A stretch of DNA of 64,000 nucleotides from Providencia rettgeri. Its GTDB lineage: Bacteria > Pseudomonadota > Gammaproteobacteria > Enterobacterales > Enterobacteriaceae. Under the pieces are notes generated by a model, which was given only the letters and a program-made list of their open reading frames with translations, was not told the DNA's origin and searched no databases. The stretch covers positions 2,914,001-2,978,000 of the forward strand of contig NZ_CP163512.1 of NCBI RefSeq assembly GCF_041075285.1, given 5' to 3'. This document shows positions 8,855 to 17,579 of this stretch, in pieces; the first letter of the stretch is position 1, and every line of letters starts with the position of its first letter. The position numbers were made by a program, and so were the translations under genes.

Positions 8855-9400
8855 ATGTCATTTAAAACAACGGCACTTTCTACTGCATTATTTATGGGTC
8901 TGTCTGCAGTAAGTCTAAATACATTGGCAGCACCTTCTGCGGAAGTCACTTTGCAAGGCATTCTGACCAACACAACCTGTGACGTCACCATTAATGGCGG
9001 TAAGTCCGTTTTAAACGTAGGGGTTTTAAAAACGTCTGTTGGTGAAACGGACTCTGACTTCTCAGCGGTAAACGCAATGTCCTCTAAAACAGTGGATATG
9101 CCAGTGACTTTAGTCGGTTGTGCTGAGGGTGAAGAAGGTAACTTAATCATTCAAGGGATCACCTCTGTAGGTAACAACCAACAGGACGTCTTTGTAGCGA
9201 CAGATTCACAAACTGTTGGTTTCAAGATCGAAGATAAAGACGGTAATACCATCACCAACGGTAATGGTGCAAAAGTTGAAATTGGTGCAGGTAAAACCGC
9301 TGCGCAATACACCTTCAAAGTCGGTATGGCGACAACAACAGATGCTCCAAAGGCCGGCTCTTACAGCGCTCCAATCTTAGTAGCTTATATCGTTGACTAA
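8855..9400 (+). CDS. Major fimbrial subunit (type 1 pilin family), locus 1
   Basis: This 181-residue pilin has a Sec signal peptide (residues 1-25, ending TLAA/PSAE) and one disulfide pair formed by Cys in TTCDVTINGG and VGCAEGEE. It ends in a beta-zipper strand closing with AYIVD. The alternating hydrophobic N-terminal strand (AEVTLQGILTNT) is the donor-strand segment. It is the first structural gene, with the largest upstream regulatory region, which fits the major rod subunit. AGGAA precedes the ATG. Confidence 0.9.
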   Translation: MSFKTTALSTALFMGLSAVSLNTLAAPSAEVTLQGILTNTTCDVTINGGKSVLNVGVLKTSVGETDSDFSAVNAMSSKTVDMPVTLVGCAEGEEGNLIIQGITSVGNNQQDVFVATDSQTVGFKIEDKDGNTITNGNGAKVEIGAGKTAAQYTFKVGMATTTDAPKAGSYSAPILVAYIVD

Positions 9401-9486
9401 TTCGCTTTAGTTAACTTTATCAATATAGGTAAGACAGCATCACCGTCTTACCTCATTTTTATTATGAATGATATGAGGATAGACAA

Positions 9487-10212
9487 ATGCGAAATAACCG
9501 ATTTATGCAAGGGATCTGCGGTGGCTTGCTATTGCTATCTGCCTCATCGATAGCAGGGATCGCTATCGACACTACTCGAATTATCTTTTCAGAAAGTGAT
9601 AACGCCACCGGAAAAAGTGTGGGGATCACCAGCTCGAACCAATCTCTCACGCCTTATTTGGTCAAAGCACAAATTTTGCTTAACCCTTATGGAGAGCAAG
9701 GAGAAACCCCTTTTGTGGTGACACCATCCTTATTCCGCTTAGAAAAAGGGTCGACCAATCAAGTTCGCATAATGAAAAACAGTGTGGCACTGCCTCAAGA
9801 CAAAGAATCTATTTTTTATTTTCGCACCGTCGCGATGCCGACCAGCGAAAAAGGGCTGAATACGCCACAAAATAATATTGATGGCGCAGTGCAAGTATCC
9901 ACGGGTAACGTCATTAAGCTGTTCTATCGCCCTAATAACTTGGGAATGACTCAGCAACATGCAATGAAATCACTGACATTTTCGAGGGTGAATAATGGGG
10001 TTAAAGTGTCCAATCCTTCCCCGTATTACATCACCTTAGACAGCGTAAAAATTGCTAATAAACCCGTTTCTCTAAGCGCGACCAAGGGAAATAACATGAT
10101 TGCCCCATTTAGCAGCATCACCTACTCCCATGTTCAACAGCAAGGCTCGGTTGAATGGAGGGCCATCAATGACTACGGTGGGAAGGATAAGTTTTATGCG
10201 CAAATTCAATAA
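9487..10212 (+). CDS. Periplasmic fimbrial chaperone, first of three in locus 1
   Basis: A 241-residue PapD-like chaperone with a signal peptide followed by two Ig-like domains. Family landmarks are the N-terminal strand IDTTRIIFSE, FRLEKGSTNQVRI in the G1 strand region, LPQDKESIFYFRTVAMP, and VIKLFYRPNNL in domain two. It folds and caps subunits by donor-strand complementation in the periplasm. It follows the major subunit and overlaps the next subunit gene by 17 bp. Confidence 0.93.
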   Translation: MRNNRFMQGICGGLLLLSASSIAGIAIDTTRIIFSESDNATGKSVGITSSNQSLTPYLVKAQILLNPYGEQGETPFVVTPSLFRLEKGSTNQVRIMKNSVALPQDKESIFYFRTVAMPTSEKGLNTPQNNIDGAVQVSTGNVIKLFYRPNNLGMTQQHAMKSLTFSRVNNGVKVSNPSPYYITLDSVKIANKPVSLSATKGNNMIAPFSSITYSHVQQQGSVEWRAINDYGGKDKFYAQIQ

Positions 10213-10747
10213 ATTACCCATTGTTTTGTTTGCAATATTACTGAATGGGTGGCAAGTCGCACAGGCAGAAAATACCGAGATAAAAGCACGTATTACAGAT
10301 GATGTAGGGTGCGAGATCCGCATTCCCAATTCATTGCAATTTACGCCTAAGCGGACATCCGATTTTACCGGTGCCATTACCACCCATGAAATTAAATCAT
10401 TAAAAGCGCAATTTATCTGTGTGGATAAAACCGGAAATCTAACACCTAAAATTACATTACAGGGAAATACCCCCTATAACGAAAGGACCATTTTCCTAGA
10501 CGGTACCCCAAACAGTACGGGGTTTATGTTACGTCTCAGTGATGGCACGCCGCTCTCCCTGAGTGATTTTTATGACACAAGCAAAGCCTTTAAACGGGGT
10601 GAACAGATTGCCTTAACGCCCTTGACTAAAGATAACGCTCATCAAACCGAAGAGACCTTTCTGGTGGGGTTAGTGGGACCCGTGGATGGGGAGGCTATTC
10701 CTGGTGAATTTTCAGCGTCTTTAACATTTAACCTTATTTTTCAGTAA
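10196..10747 (+). CDS. Minor fimbrial subunit
   Basis: I start at the ATG at 10196, preceded by AAGGATAA and followed by a signal peptide (MRKFNKLPIVLFAILLNG). A longer in-frame start at 10100 would lie inside the chaperone gene. The 183-residue product has the pilin fold pattern: Cys in DDVGCEIRIP, Cys in FICVDKTG, a GFMLRLSDG segment and a final strand ASLTFNLIFQ. It overlaps the chaperone end by 17 bp, so the two are translationally coupled. Confidence 0.85.
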   Translation: MRKFNKLPIVLFAILLNGWQVAQAENTEIKARITDDVGCEIRIPNSLQFTPKRTSDFTGAITTHEIKSLKAQFICVDKTGNLTPKITLQGNTPYNERTIFLDGTPNSTGFMLRLSDGTPLSLSDFYDTSKAFKRGEQIALTPLTKDNAHQTEETFLVGLVGPVDGEAIPGEFSASLTFNLIFQ

Positions 10748-10769
10748 CCCCTAAAAATAGGAACGCACC

Positions 10770-11351
10770 ATGATATTGACTAAAAAGTCACTCTATTCCC
10801 TACTCATCCCAACCGTATTCTGTGCGGCAAGCTTGGGGCAATCTGCGATGGCAGCAACAACAGCGACCACTAAAATCAGCGCCAGCATCGTCGGCGGTGG
10901 CTGCCAAATTAGCGCGCCTCCGACCGTTGCTATTCGTAATGGGGATCTGATCCCTGCGGAAGATATCACCGAGACAAGTGATATCAGCGAAACCTTTGAT
11001 CTCACCATTGCTGACTGTAAAGGTTACGGGTTAACACCCTCGATAACCATCGAAGGGGACACCGACAATACCTCAGGAAAAGCGCTGTTTGTGAGCGCCG
11101 GCAGCACCAGCACAGGCTACGGCATTTTATTGTCAACAGAAGGCAATACTAACTTCAACGAGAATAAAAACCTCGCAACAGATAAAAAAATCACAGCACT
11201 AGCCACCAAAGAATGGAGCAAAACCTTTGCCAGCACATTGGATGGAACCATTCCACTGAAAGCAACCGTCAGTTGCGGAAGCTGTACCGCCGATGACTTA
11301 CAAGGTGGCGAGTTAACAGCCTCTTTAACGTTTAATTTTTTCTACAACTGA
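10770..11351 (+). CDS. Fimbrial subunit with extra CxxC, tandem paralogue 1
   Basis: The 193-residue product has a signal peptide ending near AMAA, followed by a pilin domain. Besides the usual two cysteines (GGGCQISAP and IADCKGYG) it carries a CGSC motif near the C-terminus, giving four cysteines. It ends GELTASLTFNFFYN. It is clearly paralogous to the next gene, sharing CxGY, STGYGI/STKGYGI and CGxC. The CxxC close to the C-terminus is unusual for type 1 pilins. Confidence 0.87.
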   Translation: MILTKKSLYSLLIPTVFCAASLGQSAMAATTATTKISASIVGGGCQISAPPTVAIRNGDLIPAEDITETSDISETFDLTIADCKGYGLTPSITIEGDTDNTSGKALFVSAGSTSTGYGILLSTEGNTNFNENKNLATDKKITALATKEWSKTFASTLDGTIPLKATVSCGSCTADDLQGGELTASLTFNFFYN

Positions 11352-11408
11352 TCCCGTGCCTATTGGCTGGCATTCGCAATAATTTGATTTCTAAGGCTGT
11401 TAATAACA

Positions 11409-11987
11409 ATGATACGAAAATTTTCTTTCTTTAGCGTAATTGTAGGGTTGCTATTTCCAGTCGGTGAATTACAGGCGGGAAGTACCTCAACGACACTCTC
11501 ATTTTCAGCCTTTTTTTATGGTGGCAGTTGTGATGTAAAGGTGCCAAGTACTATCACTTATAATAATGGAGCGCCATTACCTGACGATGCCATTCCAAAC
11601 AATAAACAAAATAGTCAATTCACCTTAACCCTATCCGGCTGTCAGGGCTATTTTTTAACACCAAGAATTGCGGTCCAAGGAAATACCTTCACGGCGGATA
11701 ACAACGAGCAACTCTATGCCGATGCTTCCAGTACCACAAAAGGCTATGGAATTAGGTTATCCACGCCCGGAAATGCGGTTTTTAATGCAAATGACAACAC
11801 AGCGAAATTGGGGAATGAGGTTATTACCATCAAAACATGGCCATCTGCTGGAACCAGTGATGTGGCGAGATTAAATAGCGCACTCAATTTTAATGCCGTT
11901 CTTGCCTGCGGCACCTGTACTGCAAGTGACAATTTACAAAATGGTGAACTCACTGCAACCGTCACGTTTAGTTTCTTATATGACTAG
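11409..11987 (+). CDS. Fimbrial subunit with extra CxxC, tandem paralogue 2
   Basis: A 192-residue pilin-like protein with a signal peptide ending near ELQA. The cysteine pattern matches its neighbour: GGSCDVKVP, LSGCQGYF and CGTC. The C-terminal strand is GELTATVTFSFLYD. It arose by tandem duplication with 10770-11351 and has since diverged strongly. It is followed 13 bp later by the second chaperone. Confidence 0.87.
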   Translation: MIRKFSFFSVIVGLLFPVGELQAGSTSTTLSFSAFFYGGSCDVKVPSTITYNNGAPLPDDAIPNNKQNSQFTLTLSGCQGYFLTPRIAVQGNTFTADNNEQLYADASSTTKGYGIRLSTPGNAVFNANDNTAKLGNEVITIKTWPSAGTSDVARLNSALNFNAVLACGTCTASDNLQNGELTATVTFSFLYD

Positions 11988-12000
11988 TTGGGTAATCAGT

Positions 12001-12768
12001 ATGTTTTCGACTCGTTTTTCTTACTATCACACTCTTATTATTTTATTGATATGCGGTGGTTTTTCTGTCTTGGCTTCTGCAACCGAAGGCGGTCTACGAT
12101 TAGCCCAAACTCGTCTTGTATTCGATGCAGGCAACGTAAATACAAAGATTGCCATAAAAAACAGCAGTCCACAGGTTTATTTGATCAAAGCGGATGTTAT
12201 GAATACGCCTGATGGAAATGTACAAAGACCAGCACCGCCTTTTATTGTGACACCACCGATCTCTCGCTTAGAGAAAGAGAGCCAAAACACGTTATTAATT
12301 GTTCGTAATGGTACGGCTGAGCTCCCAACAGACAGAGAGTCGGTGTTTTATTTAAGTTTATTAGCTATCCCTTCCACCACAAAAGTCAACGCACCGGAAG
12401 GTGAAATGACCAGTGCTCAAGTTGCTGTAGGGATCCGTAATGTCATCAAACTGTTTTATCGCCCTAAAGGGTTACCGATAAATGTTGAAACGGCCTCAAG
12501 CCAACTGACGTTTCGCCATCAAGGTCAACAGCTCGAAGTCCGTAACCCAACGCCGTACTACATAACGTTGGCGCAATTGAGTGTTAATCAGCACCCTATT
12601 GATGTACGCGAACTTGGGCCTATGATTGCGCCCTTCTCCACACAAACTTACCCCGTAAAAGGGAACGCCACGCACGCAGAGTGGCGAGTCATTACCGATT
12701 ATGGGGATATGAGCACTGTGTATCAGAGAACTATTCAATCAGGAGCTATCAGCGATGAACAACAGTAA
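12001..12768 (+). CDS. Periplasmic fimbrial chaperone, second of three
   Basis: A 255-residue PapD-like chaperone. The ATG at 12001 begins a good signal peptide ending at ASA/TEGG; upstream in-frame starts lie inside the previous subunit gene. Landmarks are LRLAQTRLVFDAGN, SRLEKESQNTLLIVRN, LPTDRESVFYLSLLAIP and VIKLFYRPKGL. It overlaps the third chaperone by 14 bp. Confidence 0.92.
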   Translation: MFSTRFSYYHTLIILLICGGFSVLASATEGGLRLAQTRLVFDAGNVNTKIAIKNSSPQVYLIKADVMNTPDGNVQRPAPPFIVTPPISRLEKESQNTLLIVRNGTAELPTDRESVFYLSLLAIPSTTKVNAPEGEMTSAQVAVGIRNVIKLFYRPKGLPINVETASSQLTFRHQGQQLEVRNPTPYYITLAQLSVNQHPIDVRELGPMIAPFSTQTYPVKGNATHAEWRVITDYGDMSTVYQRTIQSGAISDEQQ

Positions 12769-13561
12769 TTTATTAAAGATTAAAAAATCTGTGCTATATC
12801 GCTTGGTTAGCGGGGGCGCTTTATTGATGGCACTATTTAGCCAGCCTGCGTTGGCAAATAACATCCAAGATCAAATCAACGGGCTAACACTGCATTCTAC
12901 GCGTATTGTTTACCCTCATGATGCCAAAAATGGGGTGACTTATACCATCACCAATAATACAACGATGCCTTATTTGTTGCAGGCACGCCTATTACCTTGG
13001 AAAGGAAATTCATCAAACCAAGAAACTAATGCTAATACAGACTCAGTCGGTGAAGACCAGACGGCATTTATTGCATTGCCACCGTTACAACGTTTCGAAC
13101 CGGGCGAAACGCTCACATTACGTATTCTGCAAAAACACAATTTACTCACGCAAGATAAAGAGTCGATTGCCCTGTTGTCACTGACTGCTATCCCCGCGCA
13201 GTCAAAAGAGGCGGCTGAAGGCGCGCAAATGGTTCTTGCCGTACAAAATAACTTGAAGCTGTTTTATCGCCCAGCAGGATTACCAGAGCATAATCTCGAC
13301 AATATCGCCGAACAGCTGCAATTTCAGCGTACGAAAAACACGCTAACCCTGAAAAACCCGACGCCATTTTATGTCACGTTAGCGTCACTGTCGGTGGGGA
13401 AGAACGCCCTGAATTTAAGTTCCTCACGCATGATCCCCCCCTTTGGGGAGGCGCAATGGTCCCTTGATGCCAGCCATGTCGCAAACGACATTCATTGGCA
13501 GCTCATGGAAGACGATGGCGGAACTGACAAAATGAGAACACGCCGACTCTCAGCAATGTAA
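12755..13561 (+). CDS. Periplasmic fimbrial chaperone, third of three
   Basis: A 268-residue PapD-like chaperone with a signal peptide ending at ALA/NNIQ. Landmarks are LHSTRIVYPHDAKNG, a long F1-G1 region with an inserted Asn/Thr-rich stretch (NQETNANTDS), QDKESIALLSLTAIP and NLKLFYRPAGL. Three chaperones in one operon suggest that different subunits, perhaps the CxxC pair and the adhesin, need dedicated helpers. Confidence 0.92.
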   Translation: MNNSNLLKIKKSVLYRLVSGGALLMALFSQPALANNIQDQINGLTLHSTRIVYPHDAKNGVTYTITNNTTMPYLLQARLLPWKGNSSNQETNANTDSVGEDQTAFIALPPLQRFEPGETLTLRILQKHNLLTQDKESIALLSLTAIPAQSKEAAEGAQMVLAVQNNLKLFYRPAGLPEHNLDNIAEQLQFQRTKNTLTLKNPTPFYVTLASLSVGKNALNLSSSRMIPPFGEAQWSLDASHVANDIHWQLMEDDGGTDKMRTRRLSAM

Positions 13562-13642
13562 CCACAACCGACAGATAAACACATTCACCCGATGCACATT
13601 GGCAACGGGGGGATTCTTGCGTTTGCAAGATTAAGGAATACC

Positions 13643-16402
13643 ATGAAAAAAGCTCATATTATTGCTGAAAATCAGCCAAAACTACCTTTTTTCCGTTATC
13701 ACCCGCTAGCGTGTGTATTGCTATTTGCGGTCACCCCGACCCTTGCAGAAGATTACTTCGATCCCAGTTTTTTAGGTGTGGCGGGTGAAAATACTGATGT
13801 GGATTTATCTGCATTTTCACAAGTAGGAGGGGTCGCCGAAGGTGAATACACCGTTTCAGTGTTTGTTAACCAACAGGACGTCGGGCAATTCACACTTAAT
13901 TTTATCAAAAATGCCCACGGTGAAATCGCACCGGAATTAACCCCTGAACAGCTCGACACGTTTGGTGTCAATGTGCCACAGATCCCTGTACTGAAAGACC
14001 TACCGAAAGGCGAATTTATCTCAGATTTAGGTGAACTGATCCCACAAGCGACAGTCCGCTTAGACTTATCACGCTTACGGTTAGATATCAGCGTGCCACA
14101 AGTCGCAATGCAATCTCTCGTTAGTCGCAATGCCGATCCATCATTATGGGATGATGGTATTCCTGCACTCATGGCAAACTATAACGTCAGTGCAGGTCGC
14201 ACCACGAGCCGCTATGATCACGGTAAAAAAAACCAAAATACCAACGTCTTTGCCTCTGCACGATTAGGGGCTAATGCGGGACCGTGGCGCTTGCGCAGTA
14301 ACCTCACCCATTCCCGTTTCGAATACAGTGGGGGTTATAACCAATCCGCCACGACGAATACGCAAACCTATTTTTCCAATACCACGCTATCACGGGATAT
14401 TCGTGCATTGCGTTCCACCCTATTAATGGGTGAAAGCAGTACGGGCAGTGATGTGTTTGATGGCGTGCCCTTTAAGGGCGTGCAGTTGACCTCCAACGAA
14501 CAAATGTTACCGAGCCAATTACGCGGCTATGCCCCTGCCATTAGCGGCGTTGCTAACAGTAATGCCCGTGTCACTATCCGACAAAATGGTAACATCGTGT
14601 ATGAAGCCTATGTGGCACCCGGGCCTTTTTATATCAATGATATCCAACAAGCGGGGTTATCGGGGGATTATGACGTCACCGTGACAGAAGCCAATGGCGC
14701 TGAACGCCAATTTGTGGTGCCCTACTCATCTTTACCCGTGATGCTGCGCCCCGGCGGCTGGAAATATGAGGTGGCATCCGGTCGTTATAATGGCAACTTG
14801 ACCACCCGTTCACGCCGCTCTGACTTTATTCTCGGCACCGCCGTCTATGGGCTGCATAACGATATCACGGTGTATGGCGGCACCTTGCTGGCGAAAGATT
14901 ATCAATCACTGAGTACGGGAACTGGGGTCTCTTTAGGGGATTTCGGCGCCGTCTCCACTGACGTGACTCACTCATCGGCTAAATTTATCTATTCCAACCA
15001 AGTTGCCAGCACCAGCGAGCGAAAAACCGGGCAATCTTACCGTATCCGTTATTCAAAAAGCTTAATGGCAACAGGCACCTCGGTGGATTTAACCGCATTA
15101 CGTTACTCCACTGAACATTTCTATAATTTCAGTGAATTTAACAGCCAAGGCTATCGCCTTGAAGATGGCCTCAGCCCGTGGACTTTGCAGCGTCGCCGTA
15201 GCAGTTTCCAAACTCAACTTAGCCAACAGATGAAACAGTATGGTTCACTGCATTTTCGCGCTAACCGCGATGACTATTGGGGAAGCAGCCGAACACTCAC
15301 GGGCTTGTCCATGGGCTACAGCAACAGTTTTAAAGGGATCAGCTACAGTGTTAACTACAATATCGACCGCGTAAAAGACAGCCGCAACAATTGGCCGGAA
15401 AACCGCCAGCTGTCCTTTAACTTAAGCGTGCCGTTTAGTGTGTTTACTCAAAACCGCGATTTGCAGTCGATTTATGCTACTTACTCCATGAGCCATGACC
15501 AAAATGGACGTACACAACATAACAGCGGTCTCAGTGGCAACATGCTGGATGGCAAACTGTCTTATAGCGCGTCACAAAGCTGGGGAAATCAAGGGCAAAT
15601 TGCCAACACCAACCTGAATATGGGTTACCAAGGTGACAAAGGCAGTATCAGTACAGGTTATAGCTATAGCAATAACTCTCAGTCTATCAATATGAGTGCC
15701 AGCGGTGGTGCCTTACTTCACTCCGAAGGGCTGACCTTAAGCCGCTCGATGGGGGATTCCGTTGCCTTGGTCAGTGCACCGGGTGCCGAGGGTGTTAGCG
15801 TCAATGGCGGAACCGCCGTGACCGATTGGCGAGGCTACGCCGTGGCGCCTTATCTCTCCGACTATAACAAAAACAGCATTGGCTTAGACCCAAGTACATT
15901 GCCTGAAAACGTCGATTTGCCGCAATCCAATACCAACGTTTACCCAACCAAAGGTGCGGTGGTGAAAGCCGATTTCCGTACCCGCATCGGCTACCAAGTG
16001 TTAATGACCTTAAAACAGGGTGCCAAATATGTGCCATTTGGGGCGATTGCCACCTTAATTTCGGATAACAGCGCTGAAAATATCAGCAGTATTGTTGGGG
16101 ATGCAGGGCAGGTGTACCTCACCGGTTTACCAGAAACAGGAGAGCTGTTAGTGAAGTGGGGAGAGGCTGCGGCGCAGCAGTGTCAGGTCAATTTTGATTT
16201 ACGCCATGTTAACGTCTCTGCGGATATGCCCATCCGCCAAGCTTCTTATCGCTGTGTCAGTGGTCAACAGCACGCTCAGCCTGTGGTATCGAACACGCCA
16301 GAAACGGCGCAGCAAATCACCATGCCGATGAAAAATAGCGAGCCATTAGCTCAAACACCAAAGAAAACGCGTTGGTTACAGTCACCAGCAGGAGAAAAAT
16401 AA
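13643..16402 (+). CDS. Outer-membrane fimbrial usher with extended C-terminal tail, locus 1
   Basis: A 919-residue FimD/PapC-family usher. I choose the ATG at 13643 because AAGGA lies just upstream and a signal peptide follows (ending TLAE). The N-terminal domain starts DYFDPSFLG. The 24-strand barrel has the plug-domain landmark RGYAPAISGVANSNARVTI, and a C-terminal domain follows (YVPFGAIATLI and a late Cys pair, AAAQQCQVNF and SYRCVSG). Beyond that last cysteine there are about 45 residues rich in Gln, Pro, Thr and Lys, an unusual tail. It exports chaperone-bound subunits. Its stop overlaps the adhesin start by one base. Confidence 0.94.
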   Translation: MKKAHIIAENQPKLPFFRYHPLACVLLFAVTPTLAEDYFDPSFLGVAGENTDVDLSAFSQVGGVAEGEYTVSVFVNQQDVGQFTLNFIKNAHGEIAPELTPEQLDTFGVNVPQIPVLKDLPKGEFISDLGELIPQATVRLDLSRLRLDISVPQVAMQSLVSRNADPSLWDDGIPALMANYNVSAGRTTSRYDHGKKNQNTNVFASARLGANAGPWRLRSNLTHSRFEYSGGYNQSATTNTQTYFSNTTLSRDIRALRSTLLMGESSTGSDVFDGVPFKGVQLTSNEQMLPSQLRGYAPAISGVANSNARVTIRQNGNIVYEAYVAPGPFYINDIQQAGLSGDYDVTVTEANGAERQFVVPYSSLPVMLRPGGWKYEVASGRYNGNLTTRSRRSDFILGTAVYGLHNDITVYGGTLLAKDYQSLSTGTGVSLGDFGAVSTDVTHSSAKFIYSNQVASTSERKTGQSYRIRYSKSLMATGTSVDLTALRYSTEHFYNFSEFNSQGYRLEDGLSPWTLQRRRSSFQTQLSQQMKQYGSLHFRANRDDYWGSSRTLTGLSMGYSNSFKGISYSVNYNIDRVKDSRNNWPENRQLSFNLSVPFSVFTQNRDLQSIYATYSMSHDQNGRTQHNSGLSGNMLDGKLSYSASQSWGNQGQIANTNLNMGYQGDKGSISTGYSYSNNSQSINMSASGGALLHSEGLTLSRSMGDSVALVSAPGAEGVSVNGGTAVTDWRGYAVAPYLSDYNKNSIGLDPSTLPENVDLPQSNTNVYPTKGAVVKADFRTRIGYQVLMTLKQGAKYVPFGAIATLISDNSAENISSIVGDAGQVYLTGLPETGELLVKWGEAAAQQCQVNFDLRHVNVSADMPIRQASYRCVSGQQHAQPVVSNTPETAQQITMPMKNSEPLAQTPKKTRWLQSPAGEK

Positions 16403-17511
16403 TGAAACTGAACAATCAAAAACGTTGGAAAAAAACCTATTTAGTCACGATAGGCTTCGCGATATATAGCGTATTGACAGCGGTGAGTTACAGTGCGTTT
16501 CCTTCTGGGATAGTGTTTAAGGAATCAGGAAAAATAGTGTGGGAAAGTGATGCTATCACTGAAACAGAGACTCCCTACTATAGTGGAACTGCTGGTTATG
16601 TTGTTCATGGAAGAGTGCTGTCCTATGTTTCTGATAGTTACTGGGGGGTTGTAGATGGCTACCATGGTGTGGTCCTAGCCCCTGGTATAATACTCACTTT
16701 TTCAGGGATGTCTTACGCAGCTTCTGCCAGTTACAACGTTAGAATTGATTACCAATATAAGGCAGAACCCAAAGTATCCAGTACACAAAATGATTATAAG
16801 GTTACCAAAGATGATGGAATATATAAGTATAGTGGTAGATTAAATGATAGTGTGTTTTATCGTAACATTTCCGGAAACAACCGATATCAGACTAGTAAAT
16901 TAAAGGCTGCACTCTATATTAGTAACTCTGTGAAATCTGGGACTTACTCATTCCCAGGAAATACTTATTTTGAAGTGGGAGAAATGCGTGTTTATCCCGC
17001 TGGGAGTATTGCTTTTACCTTAGCCCCACCAATCGAATGCACTATCAATACCCCACCTAAAATTGATTTTGGCAAGGTGAATATTTGGGAGTGGGAAGGG
17101 AATACTTCTGGCACGCCTGGGGGAGTTCGTAAGGATATTTTAGGGGTAGTTGATGGGAATTTTACGATCAACTGCACTGGCAATACAGATGCTCATGCCA
17201 CCGCAAAATTGACGCTTAAGGGGGCTACTCAGGGGTATACAAATGACTTGAAGATGACGATGGATGATACCGGTGAAGTTGCTCCTGCAACCGTACGAGC
17301 ATCGATCAAATCCATAAAACCACCCTGTGATAATGGTGGTATTAATTTTGCTCCATCAAAAACGAACGCCCTCGCAAATATCGTTGATATAGATGAGCTC
17401 ACCGTTGGTTCACATCAAATCCCTTACCGTTTTAGCCTTTGCGCTCTAGGTCAAGGTTTTAAATCTGGCGCGGCGTCTGCCACAGCCACCGTCACCATTG
17501 ATTGGGAATAA
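16402..17511 (+). CDS. Two-domain fimbrial tip adhesin, locus 1
   Basis: The ATG at 16402 shares a base with the usher stop (TAATG) and is preceded by AGGAGA. The 369-residue product has a signal peptide, then an N-terminal domain of about 180 residues rich in Tyr, Ser and Gly with no similarity I recognise. After the PPIECTINTPPKIDFG linker comes a C-terminal pilin domain ending in a TVTIDWE strand. Lectin-pilin architecture and the position after the usher support a receptor-binding tip protein. The receptor cannot be told from sequence. The N-domain region has more A/T than the usher, as is common for adhesin variable domains. Confidence 0.82.
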   Translation: MKLNNQKRWKKTYLVTIGFAIYSVLTAVSYSAFPSGIVFKESGKIVWESDAITETETPYYSGTAGYVVHGRVLSYVSDSYWGVVDGYHGVVLAPGIILTFSGMSYAASASYNVRIDYQYKAEPKVSSTQNDYKVTKDDGIYKYSGRLNDSVFYRNISGNNRYQTSKLKAALYISNSVKSGTYSFPGNTYFEVGEMRVYPAGSIAFTLAPPIECTINTPPKIDFGKVNIWEWEGNTSGTPGGVRKDILGVVDGNFTINCTGNTDAHATAKLTLKGATQGYTNDLKMTMDDTGEVAPATVRASIKSIKPPCDNGGINFAPSKTNALANIVDIDELTVGSHQIPYRFSLCALGQGFKSGAASATATVTIDWE

Positions 17512-17579
17512 CGCGTCTAACGGCTTAGTGGTTTTCACCACAAACCACTAAGCCTTTATCACTCTACGATGAGAATGCC

